Below are positions 1 to 6,853 of a DNA stretch of 64,000 nucleotides, piece after piece. Numbering within the stretch: the first letter of the stretch is position 1; each line of letters opens with the position of its first letter. Made by a program: the position numbers and the translations under genes. This stretch comes from Clostridiales bacterium S5-A14a (GTDB lineage Bacteria; Bacillota; Clostridia; Peptostreptococcales; Anaerovoracaceae): positions 124,001 to 188,000 of the forward strand of contig JRNA01000008.1 of assembly GCA_000758905.1 (NCBI GenBank). The letters run 5' to 3'. Below the pieces are notes generated by a model that was given only the letters and a program-made list of their open reading frames with translations, was not told the origin of the DNA and made no database searches.

Positions 1-793
1 CACTCTTATGCACCCAAACGTGGTTGATTGATATACAGGTTTGGCCTGCATTCAAAAACTTCCCCCACATTATTCTCTTTGCGGCGAGTTTAACGTTTGC
101 CTTTGAATCAACTATACAAGGGCATTGGCCGCCAAGCTCAAGGCTTACAGGTGTTAAGTGTTTAGCAGCTTTCGCCATGACATTCCTTGCGGCTTCAGTG
201 CTCCCCGTAAAAAAGATATAGTCGTATCGTGGTTCGAGCAATTCATCGTAGTCGATTGCCGGATCAACTGCATAAACCACCTCGGCAGGGAAGTATTTTG
301 TTATAAGGTCTCTCAGAAGTTCTGATGTTTGAACGCTGCTGCGCGAAGTTTTCAAAATGACTGAATTTCCGGCGGCAAGGGCTCCGACTAGGGGTGTAAG
401 TGCGAGATTTACAGGGTAGTTCCAAGGCGACAAAATAGCCACGATGCCATACGGTTCGGGTAAAATATAGTTCTTGGATGGGATGTTTGCAGATGTTGGG
501 GGAACTTTGCGAGGTGCCATCCACTTATTTAGGTTTTTTAGGGCGTAGTCAATCTCTTGATAAACGATCGAAATCTCTGTAATAAAGGCTTCGCTCTCTG
601 ATTTTGACAAATCGTCGTTCAGTGCTTGAATTAGTTTATCCTCATTTTCGGAAACCATGAATCTAAGCGTTTTCAGTGCAGAACGACGGAAATCTTTTTC
701 TAGTGGTACACCACTCCTTTGGAATTTTCTCTGCGAATCAATAGTTTTCTGAAGTTTTGAGTCGTGATTTTCTATTACTGTAGATATTCTCAT
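1..793 (-). CDS. Aldehyde dehydrogenase, C-terminus beyond window
   Basis: NAD(P)-dependent aldehyde dehydrogenase family, oxidising aldehydes to acids. About 264 of the usual ~455 codons are present, read from the ATG at 793 to the window edge. Visible landmarks are the N-terminal QRKFQRSG segment, the SPWNYPVNL cofactor-site motif, the LELGG motif with the general-base Glu, and GQTC with the catalytic Cys just before the edge. A GAGGAGG lies about 26 nt upstream of the ATG, too far for a typical ribosome site, so the start is less certain than the family call. Substrate cannot be told. Confidence 0.9.
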   Translation of the reverse strand, partial: MRISTVIENHDSKLQKTIDSQRKFQRSGVPLEKDFRRSALKTLRFMVSENEDKLIQALNDDLSKSESEAFITEISIVYQEIDYALKNLNKWMAPRKVPPTSANIPSKNYILPEPYGIVAILSPWNYPVNLALTPLVGALAAGNSVILKTSRSSVQTSELLRDLITKYFPAEVVYAVDPAIDYDELLEPRYDYIFFTGSTEAARNVMAKAAKHLTPVSLELGGQCPCIVDSKANVKLAAKRIMWGKFLNAGQTCISINHVWVHKS

Positions 794-860
794 TGCATCA
801 AAGCGGATAGAATTCCGCCCCTCCTCATTTGCTAAATTTTCTTTGTTTTACCCCAAATCC

Positions 861-1139
861 TTATTTTGCTAAAACATCTTTGTATTCAGGTGTTGTTTCG
901 AATTTCTTTACTGCGTATGAACACTGCGGAATGATTTTTGCTTTTTCAACTCTAGCGTTTTTAACAACTTCGTCAATCAGTTTGGCAGCAATTCCTTGAC
1001 CGCCATAATTTTTGTCAACAAAAGTGTGGTCAATTGTCCATGTGTTATCGGATTCTAGGTAGGTCGCTTCGCCGACGTTTTTGTCGCCATCGTATGCAGC
1101 GGCCCTGTTTTGTGCGGGCTCAAATATAATTTTTATCAT
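861..1139 (-). CDS. Small GNAT-like N-acetyltransferase (Acetyltransf_CG/YjdJ type)
   Basis: A 92-aa single-domain protein of the short GNAT family. The N-terminus has the AAAYDGDKNVGEATY strand pair, followed by a DHTFVDKNYGGQGIAAKL segment that matches the acetyl-CoA pyrophosphate-binding loop (consensus Q/RxxGxG/A, here GGQGIA). The PQCSYAVKKF segment near the C-terminus is also typical. AAAAGGAG sits 6 nt before the ATG. The acceptor substrate is unknown; many members of this short family are uncharacterised. Confidence 0.85.
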   Translation of the reverse strand: MIKIIFEPAQNRAAAYDGDKNVGEATYLESDNTWTIDHTFVDKNYGGQGIAAKLIDEVVKNARVEKAKIIPQCSYAVKKFETTPEYKDVLAK

Positions 1140-1295
1140 TGGTATCTCCTTTTAGAAAGTATATCTTTGGATATGATAGATACTCCCTATTCATTGACTA
1201 AGATTTTAATTATTATATCATAGATGCTGAGGTTATCGAATATTATGTTGCCAATGGTATAAGTAAAATTTATAAATAGATTTTCAAAAACAAAC

Positions 1296-1341
1296 TTGAC
1301 ACAAAATGCAAAGCAGACTATACTAAAAATGTAAAGCATAC
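1296..1341 (+). promoter_or_regulatory. Promoter and candidate operator of the XRE gene
   Basis: TTGACA (1296-1301), a 17-bp spacer and TATACT (1319-1324) lie ahead of the XRE gene. A 12-bp direct repeat, TGCAAAGCAGAC (1307-1318) and TGTAAAGCATAC (1330-1341), sits in the spacer and just past the -10 at a 23-bp pitch. That position suits autorepression by the downstream regulator; the operator role is inferred. Confidence 0.65.
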
Positions 1342-1359
1342 TTAGCAAAAGGAGATATC

Positions 1360-1557
1360 ATGAAAAATACAGTTTCTGAATTGCGAAAGCAGAAAAAACT
1401 TTCACAAGAAGAATTAGCTGAGGCGGTAGGGGTAACAAGGCAAACAATTACTTCTATTGAAACAGGAAAATACATAGCATCATTACCCTTAGCTTTTAAG
1501 ATAGCAAAATTTTTTGAGTTAAAAATAGAAGATATTTTTAAGATGGAGGATGAATAG
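1360..1557 (+). CDS. XRE-family transcriptional regulator (YozG-like)
   Basis: A 65-aa protein that is almost entirely one helix-turn-helix domain: LRKQKKLSQEELAEAVG, then VTRQTITSIETGKY as the recognition helix. It has the compact form of regulators paired with small membrane proteins. AAAAGGAG precedes the ATG. It lies 1 nt before the membrane protein gene, so the two are cotranscribed and probably functionally linked. It probably represses its own promoter (see the repeat at 1307-1341). Confidence 0.9.
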   Translation: MKNTVSELRKQKKLSQEELAEAVGVTRQTITSIETGKYIASLPLAFKIAKFFELKIEDIFKMEDE

Positions 1558-1558
1558 G

Positions 1559-2011
1559 ATGATGAAAAATATAGAAGAATATAAAAATGAAATTAAAAAG
1601 AGGATTGCTCTATCGATAATTTTTTGTTTAGTAGCAATGATTACAGTCATGTTTGTAAATTTTTATTTAAAGCCACTCTTCCCAAGCAAACAAAATGTTA
1701 CAGATTATATAGTTGGGTTTTTTACGGGTTTTGAGTTAGTAACAGTTGGGTTATTAGGCTACTATATAAAAATATATAGTAATGAAAAATTACTAAAAAA
1801 ACATTTACTAAAAGAAAATGATGAAAGAGAGATTTTGATTAGAATGAAATCGGGGGTAAATATTATTCCTTTGATGTCAATGATTATTGTTATTGCATCA
1901 TTTGTGGTTGCATATATTAGTTATGAGGCTTTTGTTACAATGATGGTGATTTCTTTCGTTCAAATTTTATGCTCTTGGGTTCTTAAAATTTACTGGCAAA
2001 AGAAGATATGA
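1559..2011 (+). CDS. Four-helix membrane protein paired with XRE regulator
   Basis: About 150 aa with four predicted membrane helices (near residues 15-35, 50-70, 100-120, 125-140) and a charged central loop containing NDEREILIRMKSG, a pattern common in small DUF2178-like proteins encoded beside XRE regulators. GGAGG (1545-1549) is 9 nt from the ATG at 1559; the in-frame ATG at 1550 is too close to it. Function unknown; a sensor or immunity role is only a guess from the pairing. Confidence 0.75.
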   Translation: MMKNIEEYKNEIKKRIALSIIFCLVAMITVMFVNFYLKPLFPSKQNVTDYIVGFFTGFELVTVGLLGYYIKIYSNEKLLKKHLLKENDEREILIRMKSGVNIIPLMSMIIVIASFVVAYISYEAFVTMMVISFVQILCSWVLKIYWQKKI

Positions 2012-2099
2012 TGTAAAACAAAAATAGAATAGAAAAATCATTACCCACAAGAGAATTAAATAAAAATGTGAAGTTACTTGCCTAAAGAACTATAAAAAT

Positions 2100-2729
2100 T
2101 CAATTTTTAATAATAGGCATCAACATTTTTATGAAGTCAACGAATAACTTTGCTCCATAAAACATTATAACGGCACCGCAAACTATGTTAATTATACGCA
2201 GTGTTTTGCTTGAGATTTTCGCTTTGAAGAGAGAAACAAAGGAGGACATGCCAAACCACCACAGGAATGAAGCAATGCAAACGCCCGAAATGAAAAGTGT
2301 GCCCGCATATCCAGGCATAGACGCATGGAAGGCTCCAAGCATGAGGCTACCGTCAATAAGTGCCTGAGGGTTGAGCCATGTTACAACAAATGCTGTTGTC
2401 AGGACTTTTGTTATGGGGATGTTTACGTTGGTATCGCTATCGATGTTGGTGTTTTTATCAACAAATATTGAAAATCCTATGTAGATGACGATCATTGAGC
2501 CGAGGCAGAGAATCGATAATTTTAGCCATGTTGCTGTTTGCAGAATCGCTCCGACTCCGAAAAAGCAGGCGATGGCAAGGCTAATATCAAATAGAAACAC
2601 AATAAGTGCAGTAAGCAAAGTCCTTGACCTACGCTGCCTGAGAGCTGTATTTATAACAAAAATATTTTGTGTGCCAATCGGCATGACATAAACGAAGCCT
2701 AAAATGAGGCCCTGAATGAAGTTTGACAT
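2100..2729 (-). CDS. LysE/ArgO-type amino acid exporter
   Basis: About 209 aa, six membrane segments, with the LysE signature MPIGTQNIFVINTALRQRR near the N-terminus and the TWLNPQALIDG motif in the middle. The family exports basic and other amino acids across the cytoplasmic membrane. The start at 2729 has CGGAG 7 nt upstream; a longer in-frame start at 2759 has no ribosome site. It is the last host gene before the prophage and is transcribed away from the attachment site. Confidence 0.88.
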   Translation of the reverse strand: MSNFIQGLILGFVYVMPIGTQNIFVINTALRQRRSRTLLTALIVFLFDISLAIACFFGVGAILQTATWLKLSILCLGSMIVIYIGFSIFVDKNTNIDSDTNVNIPITKVLTTAFVVTWLNPQALIDGSLMLGAFHASMPGYAGTLFISGVCIASFLWWFGMSSFVSLFKAKISSKTLRIINIVCGAVIMFYGAKLFVDFIKMLMPIIKN

Positions 2730-2880
2730 TCTATTCTCCGTATTTTCTATAATTTTCACAAGTTTCGAAGGTCACGGGGTTAATATTCTCATAATATGCA
2801 TTGAAAGGTGTTTTGTAATGACATTTTAACAGTAAATGGCTTGTGAATCGATGATTTCAAAAAGACTAAAGTTAAATAAA

Positions 2881-2920
2881 AAACCCTTGATTCATTGGAA
2901 TCTCCAATGTTTTCAAGGGC
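2881..2920 (-). terminator. Original tRNA-Lys terminator, displaced by the prophage
   Basis: On the minus strand CCCTTGA pairs with TCAAGGG (2884-2890 with 2913-2919), with an inner ATTGGA/TCCAAT helix and a U-rich tail. It is the host copy of the terminator that ends the tRNA-Lys gene; the prophage brought a near-identical copy to 37225-37260, so this one is orphaned. Confidence 0.8.
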
Positions 2921-2974
2921 TTTCTTCGATGGTACACCCACGGGGGTTCGAACCCCGGACACCCTGATTAAGAG
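2903..2974 (-). other. attL: 72-bp prophage attachment repeat with tRNA-Lys 3' half
   Basis: These 72 bp are identical to 37244-37315. The segment holds the 3' half of tRNA-Lys (2930-2974, from the anticodon loop to CCA) plus the start of its terminator. Identity stops at 2974 on the 5' side of the anticodon loop, which fits tyrosine-integrase crossover in a tRNA. The integrase stop codon is 15 bp inside. Confidence 0.95.
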
Positions 2975-2989
2975 ATAGAAGTAAAATGC

Positions 2990-4066
2990 CTATTTTTCAA
3001 CGCCTATTGGCTTTGGTAAAGCAGGGGGTAACACACATAGGTTCATATTCTTTGCTACCTCGATAACATCGTCCTGATCCACATGCGTGTAAATATTTGC
3101 TGTGATACTTATATCACTGTGTCCCATTAACTTTTGAGCCATTCTGATGTCGACTTTGTTCTTCGCAAGATTAGTGCAGTATGTATGCCTTAAACAGTAT
3201 TGCACAATACAGGAATCTAAAGGATAAGGTTCTGTGAGTTGATTGCGATATGTTTTACATCCCATTCTAAGATTTATATTCCTTTTATAGCTTTTCCAAG
3301 TTTTTCTCATGTAATTTTCAGTTATTCTATTACCTTTTGAAGTCACACAAATAGTCATATCTCTAGGTGTATCTTTAATTATGTCATATAGCCAATCAGG
3401 CAAAGGAACATATCTATTTGCATTCTTTGTTTTTGTCCCGCAAATGTGGAGTAGATTTACATTATCAACAGATTGTATATCTTGACCTTTACAGTTATAC
3501 GCTTCACTTGGTCTGCATCCGCAGTACAACATGAGTAAAAAACCATAATACTTCCTGTTTGTCATGGCTACTTCAGTAAAAATTTCTTGCTCATATTCTG
3601 TTAAAGCACGCCTTGTTTTTTTTACTCCAGAGGGCTTTTGCACGAATTTCGCAGGGTTTTCATTTATTAGCTTTTGTTGTTCTGCTTTATTCATCAAAAA
3701 TTGAAGTGCCTGATATACCTTGTTGATTTGAGACGTAGATTTACCCTGCTGATAGTTTAAAACCTGCTGACAATGCAAGGGCTTTATATCTTTAAGTTTT
3801 AAATTGCCCAAGTGAGATAAAATGCTGCTTCTAACGGTATAAATAAAATCCTGCTTAGTTTTTTCTTTTACATTTACTTTATAGGTATCGATACAACAAC
3901 TTGCCCAATCGGATAAAGACATCGACGATTCTATGGATACTCTTCCTTGCTCAAGCTCCATTTTACGCCTTTCGGATTTTCTTATAAGCTCTTTTTCAGT
4001 ATCGGCATATATCTGATATCGCTTGCCATCGAAAGTAAACGTTGTTTTATATTTATATTTTTTCAT
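2990..4066 (-). CDS. int: Prophage tyrosine integrase
   Basis: A 358-aa site-specific recombinase. An arm-binding domain (about residues 3-40) and SAM-like core-binding domain (50-140) precede the catalytic domain. Visible catalytic residues are Arg185 (CGCRPSE), Arg293 (CLRHTY), His315 (LMGHSD) and the nucleophile Tyr326 (IYTHV). The usual His of the HxxR box is Tyr290 here. It integrates and, with a partner, excises the phage at tRNA-Lys. It lies directly beside attL and reads towards it. Its AAGGAGG ribosome site lies in a hairpin (4073-4101) that may control expression. Confidence 0.96.
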   Translation of the reverse strand: MKKYKYKTTFTFDGKRYQIYADTEKELIRKSERRKMELEQGRVSIESSMSLSDWASCCIDTYKVNVKEKTKQDFIYTVRSSILSHLGNLKLKDIKPLHCQQVLNYQQGKSTSQINKVYQALQFLMNKAEQQKLINENPAKFVQKPSGVKKTRRALTEYEQEIFTEVAMTNRKYYGFLLMLYCGCRPSEAYNCKGQDIQSVDNVNLLHICGTKTKNANRYVPLPDWLYDIIKDTPRDMTICVTSKGNRITENYMRKTWKSYKRNINLRMGCKTYRNQLTEPYPLDSCIVQYCLRHTYCTNLAKNKVDIRMAQKLMGHSDISITANIYTHVDQDDVIEVAKNMNLCVLPPALPKPIGVEK

Positions 4067-4072
4067 TAAAAA

Positions 4073-4101
4073 AGCGCCTCCTTATTTGACACAGGAGCGC
4101 T
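4073..4101 (-). promoter_or_regulatory. Hairpin covering the integrase ribosome site
   Basis: On the minus strand AGCGCTCCT pairs with AGGAGGCGCT (one bulged G), a 10-nt loop, followed by TTTTTT and the integrase ATG at 4066. The 3' arm contains the integrase AAGGAGG. A transcript entering from the Abi gene would either terminate here or have its ribosome site masked. Regulation is inferred from the fold. Confidence 0.6.
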
Positions 4102-4114
4102 GCAATGATACAAT
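4086..4114 (+). promoter_or_regulatory. Plus-strand promoter of candidate small RNA
   Basis: TTGACA (4086-4091), a 17-bp spacer and TACAAT (4109-4114) on the plus strand, opposite to the integrase and Abi genes. Predicted start about 4121. No plus-strand ORF follows, only two hairpins and a T-tract. Confidence 0.65.
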
Positions 4115-4120
4115 TTGAGT

Positions 4121-4178
4121 GCTAATCGGGTTGTATCACTACAGCCTACCCCGGGCTTTATGCCCAGGGATTTTTTAT
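4121..4178 (+). ncRNA. Candidate ~57-nt small RNA between int and Abi gene
   Basis: Follows the promoter at 4086-4114. It contains a 7-bp hairpin (GGTTGTA 4129-4135 with TACAGCC 4140-4146, loop TCAC), a short CCTACC linker, and a GC-rich hairpin (4149-4156 with 4162-4169, one C-A mismatch) followed by ATTTTTTATTTT, a classical intrinsic terminator with no plus-strand gene to end. The layout, hairpin then UACC then terminator hairpin, matches the unit upstream of the Abi gene. Expression is inferred. Confidence 0.55.
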
Positions 4179-4194
4179 TTTAATTTATAGTTTA

Positions 4195-5133
4195 TTAAAA
4201 AAGATATTCCTGTAAAAATAAGCTATCTTTTGGATAGTTTTCACAATGAGAATTGAACCATAAATTGATTGATTCCTCAATTATGCCAGCAGGATGTTTA
4301 TTGTCAATTAAGTTTAATGCTTTTAACAATTCTGGGAGGCTTGCATTGTTTCCTTTCCGATAGTCCTCTTCCGAAATTCCATTGTTCTTATGCAAAATTT
4401 CACTATATCTAAATTTGGCCTTAGGAGAGAAGTTATATACTCTACCCCCGTGCGCAACAATATTTCGATAATCAAGACAAACAAATAAAGTATCCATAAA
4501 TAAATCGATAATGGCTGGCATAGAATTAACAATAGATATATCTATGCCGTAGATAAGAGCTGCAACGTTATTTTTTTCTTTAGACTTAAGCAATTTAGTG
4601 AAATTAACTAAATTGCCGAAACTTGCTCTTTTTAGTAGTACCCAGGGAGGTACATTATTGTACTTCTCGCGATGATGTTTGATTGGTTCATAGTCGTCTT
4701 TAAGGATATAATTAAATTTATCCAAAATATAATCTCTTTGAAACTTACCTTTTCGAGCTTTGCCTGTTCTGTAGTTCTCCTTTTTTAGATATAATGCTTC
4801 TTCGGCACTAAAAGATTCTGCTATGGTATGAGCAACGGCGGTCCTTAAAGTGTCCTCGACCTCAAGCATCGCTTCCATTACGCTTGATCTTATATTTCTA
4901 TCCATACAATATAGTGAAAATATCTGTTCAAACATTACACCAATTTTGTATTTTTCTTCTCCGTTTTCATTTACGCAATCTATATAGGGGTCTTTATATC
5001 CATTTATTATATTGTAGTATCCAAAACGCTTTAATAGATGCTTTGCAGTTTCTTCATTTCCAAATAATAAACTCCTCTTTCTTAGAATCTCTATTTGTTG
5101 GCCAAAGCTTGTAAAATTTTTATCGATCAGCAA
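4195..5133 (-). CDS. Abi_2/AbiF-like HEPN protein (abortive infection or RNase toxin)
   Basis: About 312 aa, Abi_2 family. Two R-x4-H motifs are visible: RTAVAH in the first half (Arg106-His111, counted from the in-frame TTG at 5160) and RNIVAH in the second (Arg232-His237), the signature of HEPN ribonucleases. The N-terminal LLKRFGYYNIINGYKDPY block is typical of the family. Members block phage growth or act as RNA toxins. The start chosen is the TTG at 5133, 6 nt after AGAGAGG; the TTG at 5160 lies inside a terminator-like hairpin and has no ribosome site. A small-RNA-like unit (5160-5226) precedes it and another (4121-4178) converges on its 3' end. Confidence 0.85.
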   Translation of the reverse strand: MLIDKNFTSFGQQIEILRKRSLLFGNEETAKHLLKRFGYYNIINGYKDPYIDCVNENGEEKYKIGVMFEQIFSLYCMDRNIRSSVMEAMLEVEDTLRTAVAHTIAESFSAEEALYLKKENYRTGKARKGKFQRDYILDKFNYILKDDYEPIKHHREKYNNVPPWVLLKRASFGNLVNFTKLLKSKEKNNVAALIYGIDISIVNSMPAIIDLFMDTLFVCLDYRNIVAHGGRVYNFSPKAKFRYSEILHKNNGISEEDYRKGNNASLPELLKALNLIDNKHPAGIIEESINLWFNSHCENYPKDSLFLQEYLF

Positions 5134-5159
5134 AATTTCCCTCTCTACTCTAAAACGCA

Positions 5160-5226
5160 AAATGCCTCAAGCTATTCGCTTAAGGCATCTGGTAGGATTA
5201 AAAGCTAATCCAGTCATTAAATTTAT
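5160..5226 (-). ncRNA. Candidate structured RNA immediately upstream of Abi gene
   Basis: Minus strand. After a promoter the RNA would carry a hairpin GGATTA/TAATCC (5211-5206 with 5200-5195) enclosed by CTGG/CCAG (5213-5210 with 5192-5189), then an 11-bp hairpin (5188-5178 with 5172-5162; a T-G pair near the middle) running into TTTTGCGTTTT. This is a terminator-ended RNA of about 65 nt ending just before the Abi start. A comparative-genomics motif called abiF RNA is known beside such genes; that this is a member is inferred. Confidence 0.6.
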
Positions 5227-5230
5227 ATCC

Positions 5231-5259
5231 AGTTTACACCTAAAGCATAAATAAGTCAA
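5231..5259 (-). promoter_or_regulatory. Promoter of the Abi-upstream RNA
   Basis: TTGACT (5259-5254), a 17-bp spacer and TAAACT (5236-5231) on the minus strand. Predicted start near 5225, just before the first hairpin. Readthrough of the terminator-like hairpin at 5188-5162 would also serve the Abi gene. Confidence 0.65.
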
Positions 5260-5260
5260 T

Positions 5261-5474
5261 CCGTGTTTTGATGTGATTTGCGTTAATTTGATTAAATTTG
5301 ATTTATTTTATGTAAGATTTTTAACTATAAATTTCAATAAATACCATTGGTTGTGTATTGAGAACACCAATGCCACAACAAGTTGTGTTGCGTGCTTCTC
5401 ACACGATTATTTTGGCTAATTTAAGCCGTTTGTCCTAGTCTGTTCACACGATTAGCTCACGATTATATAGGCTT
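5261..5474. other. Non-coding stretch with palindromes and short repeats
   Basis: No convincing ORF. Seen: the palindrome CACAAC-AA-GTTGTG (5374-5387), an inverted repeat CATTGG...CCAATG around 5344-5372, GGCT/AGCC around 5413-5428, and three copies of CACGAT (5402, 5447 and 5459). Part of it probably ends the lipoprotein transcript on the minus strand. No clear T-tract was seen. Confidence 0.4.
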
Positions 5475-5957
5475 TTACTTTTCTTTAATTTCGTATTGAG
5501 CTACTTTATAAGTTACTACATTTCCATCAGGTTTATCTGTATCATATTGAACAACTTCTACTTTATGTTTGCCAACCTTTAAGTCATTTTTTTCTAAATC
5601 AATTGTTGATTGGGCATCACCAAATTGGTCTTTGTCTTTTTCCATGCCATCAACATACACATAGGATAGTTTGCTACCATCAAAATCGGAAGTGTCTAGT
5701 CCTATTTGAATTAACTGGTCGTCTTTTTCAACAAAGAGAAATGGAACATTGCCGTCTTCAGATGTACCGCTTGGCGTGGAAAGCATTATTGTACCGTTGC
5801 CCATATCCTCATAATCACCTTTAAAATCTTTTTCAACTTTCTTTTCTTCGGATTTTGTTTCTTTTGACTTTGACTCATTTGTGTTGCCATTATCGCCACA
5901 TGCCACAAAGACAAACGCAAGGACTAAAGCCAACATTACAACTGATAACTTTTTCAT
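5475..5957 (-). CDS. Prophage lipoprotein
   Basis: A 160-aa exported lipoprotein. A basic N-terminus and hydrophobic stretch end in the lipobox FVAC, with the lipidated Cys at about residue 20, followed by a Lys/Glu/Ser-rich tether (20-45) and a beta-rich domain of about 110 aa. GAGGT precedes the ATG. It sits among lysogeny genes, so it is likely expressed in the lysogen. Prophage surface lipoproteins in this position sometimes block superinfection (Ltp of phage TP-J34); I see no direct homology, so that role is a guess. Confidence 0.75.
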   Translation of the reverse strand: MKKLSVVMLALVLAFVFVACGDNGNTNESKSKETKSEEKKVEKDFKGDYEDMGNGTIMLSTPSGTSEDGNVPFLFVEKDDQLIQIGLDTSDFDGSKLSYVYVDGMEKDKDQFGDAQSTIDLEKNDLKVGKHKVEVVQYDTDKPDGNVVTYKVAQYEIKEK

Positions 5958-6043
5958 TTTTACCTCCTCAAAATTATTAATTAAAATATAAAATACTATT
6001 CATAGTGCATGGTATACGCCAACGCACTAACAAACCTTAGTTG

Positions 6044-6835
6044 CTACCTTACAGGCATTGATAACTCAACTAAAACTTCAACTCCGTATTCGTCTTCACC
6101 AGTGACAATAACTTCCTTCATATCGTAACTATTATCATCTTCTTCCAAATCAACAAATTTATACTTACCACCAGTAATATAAGCATTAATATTTTGAATT
6201 TCTCCAGCATTGCTATATTTTAGAAAGCTTTGAACATCTTTGGCAGGCATACATCCGACACACCCAAATTCTGTGATTACGTAGAAAGCTGGACTACCTT
6301 CGTATTCAAAAGGCTCAAGTTCGATATCTGAAATCGAGATATCTTCCAGTTCATATATCTTGTCTGATAGAGAAGAGTAGTCATCAATGATATCCTTGTT
6401 GCTATAACCACAATAGAAATCAGTTTTACAAGAAGTCTCTCGAGCATCATCTACAAGTTGATTTAATATTTTTCTTCTACTTGTACCATCTGGATTATCG
6501 TAAGGAATTCCTACAACATTAAAACTAAAAATTTTTGTATATCTTTTAGGTTTGTTGCTCTGCTGCTCAATAGATATGTTTTCTCCCTGCTGTGATTCAG
6601 ACTTTAATTTAACAGCCTTATCATTTATAGTAGCGATATTATCGTCTGCGCTAGGTGTCTGAGGCTTTATAGCGTTTGATTCAGATTTTTGGTTAACTCT
6701 AACTTTTAAACCCCAAAATATAAGGAGGACGCCAATCAAAACAGTGAGTAAACCGACAGATATATCCTTTGGTATATGGATTATACCTGAGAGAATAAAT
6801 AAAGCACCAAATCCTATTAATAATTTCTTTTTCAT
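6044..6835 (-). CDS. Two-helix membrane protein with HIRAN-like C-terminal domain
   Basis: A 263-aa protein. Two hydrophobic helices (about 4-20 and 26-45) are followed by a polar linker (50-95). The C-terminal part has the layout of a HIRAN-like module: a starting FNVVGIPY strand, an EPFEYEGSPAFYVI strand pair, GCVGCMP, and a closing AYITGGKYK strand. HIRAN domains bind DNA ends or occur in phage proteins of unknown role; a membrane-tethered one is unusual. The ATG lies 18 bp after the CI repressor stop, so the two are cotranscribed in the lysogen. The fold assignment is by pattern only. Confidence 0.6.
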   Translation of the reverse strand: MKKKLLIGFGALFILSGIIHIPKDISVGLLTVLIGVLLIFWGLKVRVNQKSESNAIKPQTPSADDNIATINDKAVKLKSESQQGENISIEQQSNKPKRYTKIFSFNVVGIPYDNPDGTSRRKILNQLVDDARETSCKTDFYCGYSNKDIIDDYSSLSDKIYELEDISISDIELEPFEYEGSPAFYVITEFGCVGCMPAKDVQSFLKYSNAGEIQNINAYITGGKYKFVDLEEDDNSYDMKEVIVTGEDEYGVEVLVELSMPVR

Positions 6836-6853
6836 AGCAAAGCCCTTCCTTTT

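Noticed and set aside
24-221. Plus-strand ORF over the aldehyde dehydrogenase
   Set aside because: Antisense of a clear ALDH reading frame with the catalytic motifs; no ribosome site.
264-524. Minus-strand ORF within the aldehyde dehydrogenase
   Set aside because: Different register from the conserved ALDH motifs; no ribosome site or family pattern.
4121-5259. CRISPR or Cas13 locus around the HEPN gene
   Set aside because: Two RxxxxH motifs evoke Cas13, but the protein is only about 310 aa, of Abi_2 type, and there is no repeat-spacer array anywhere in the window.
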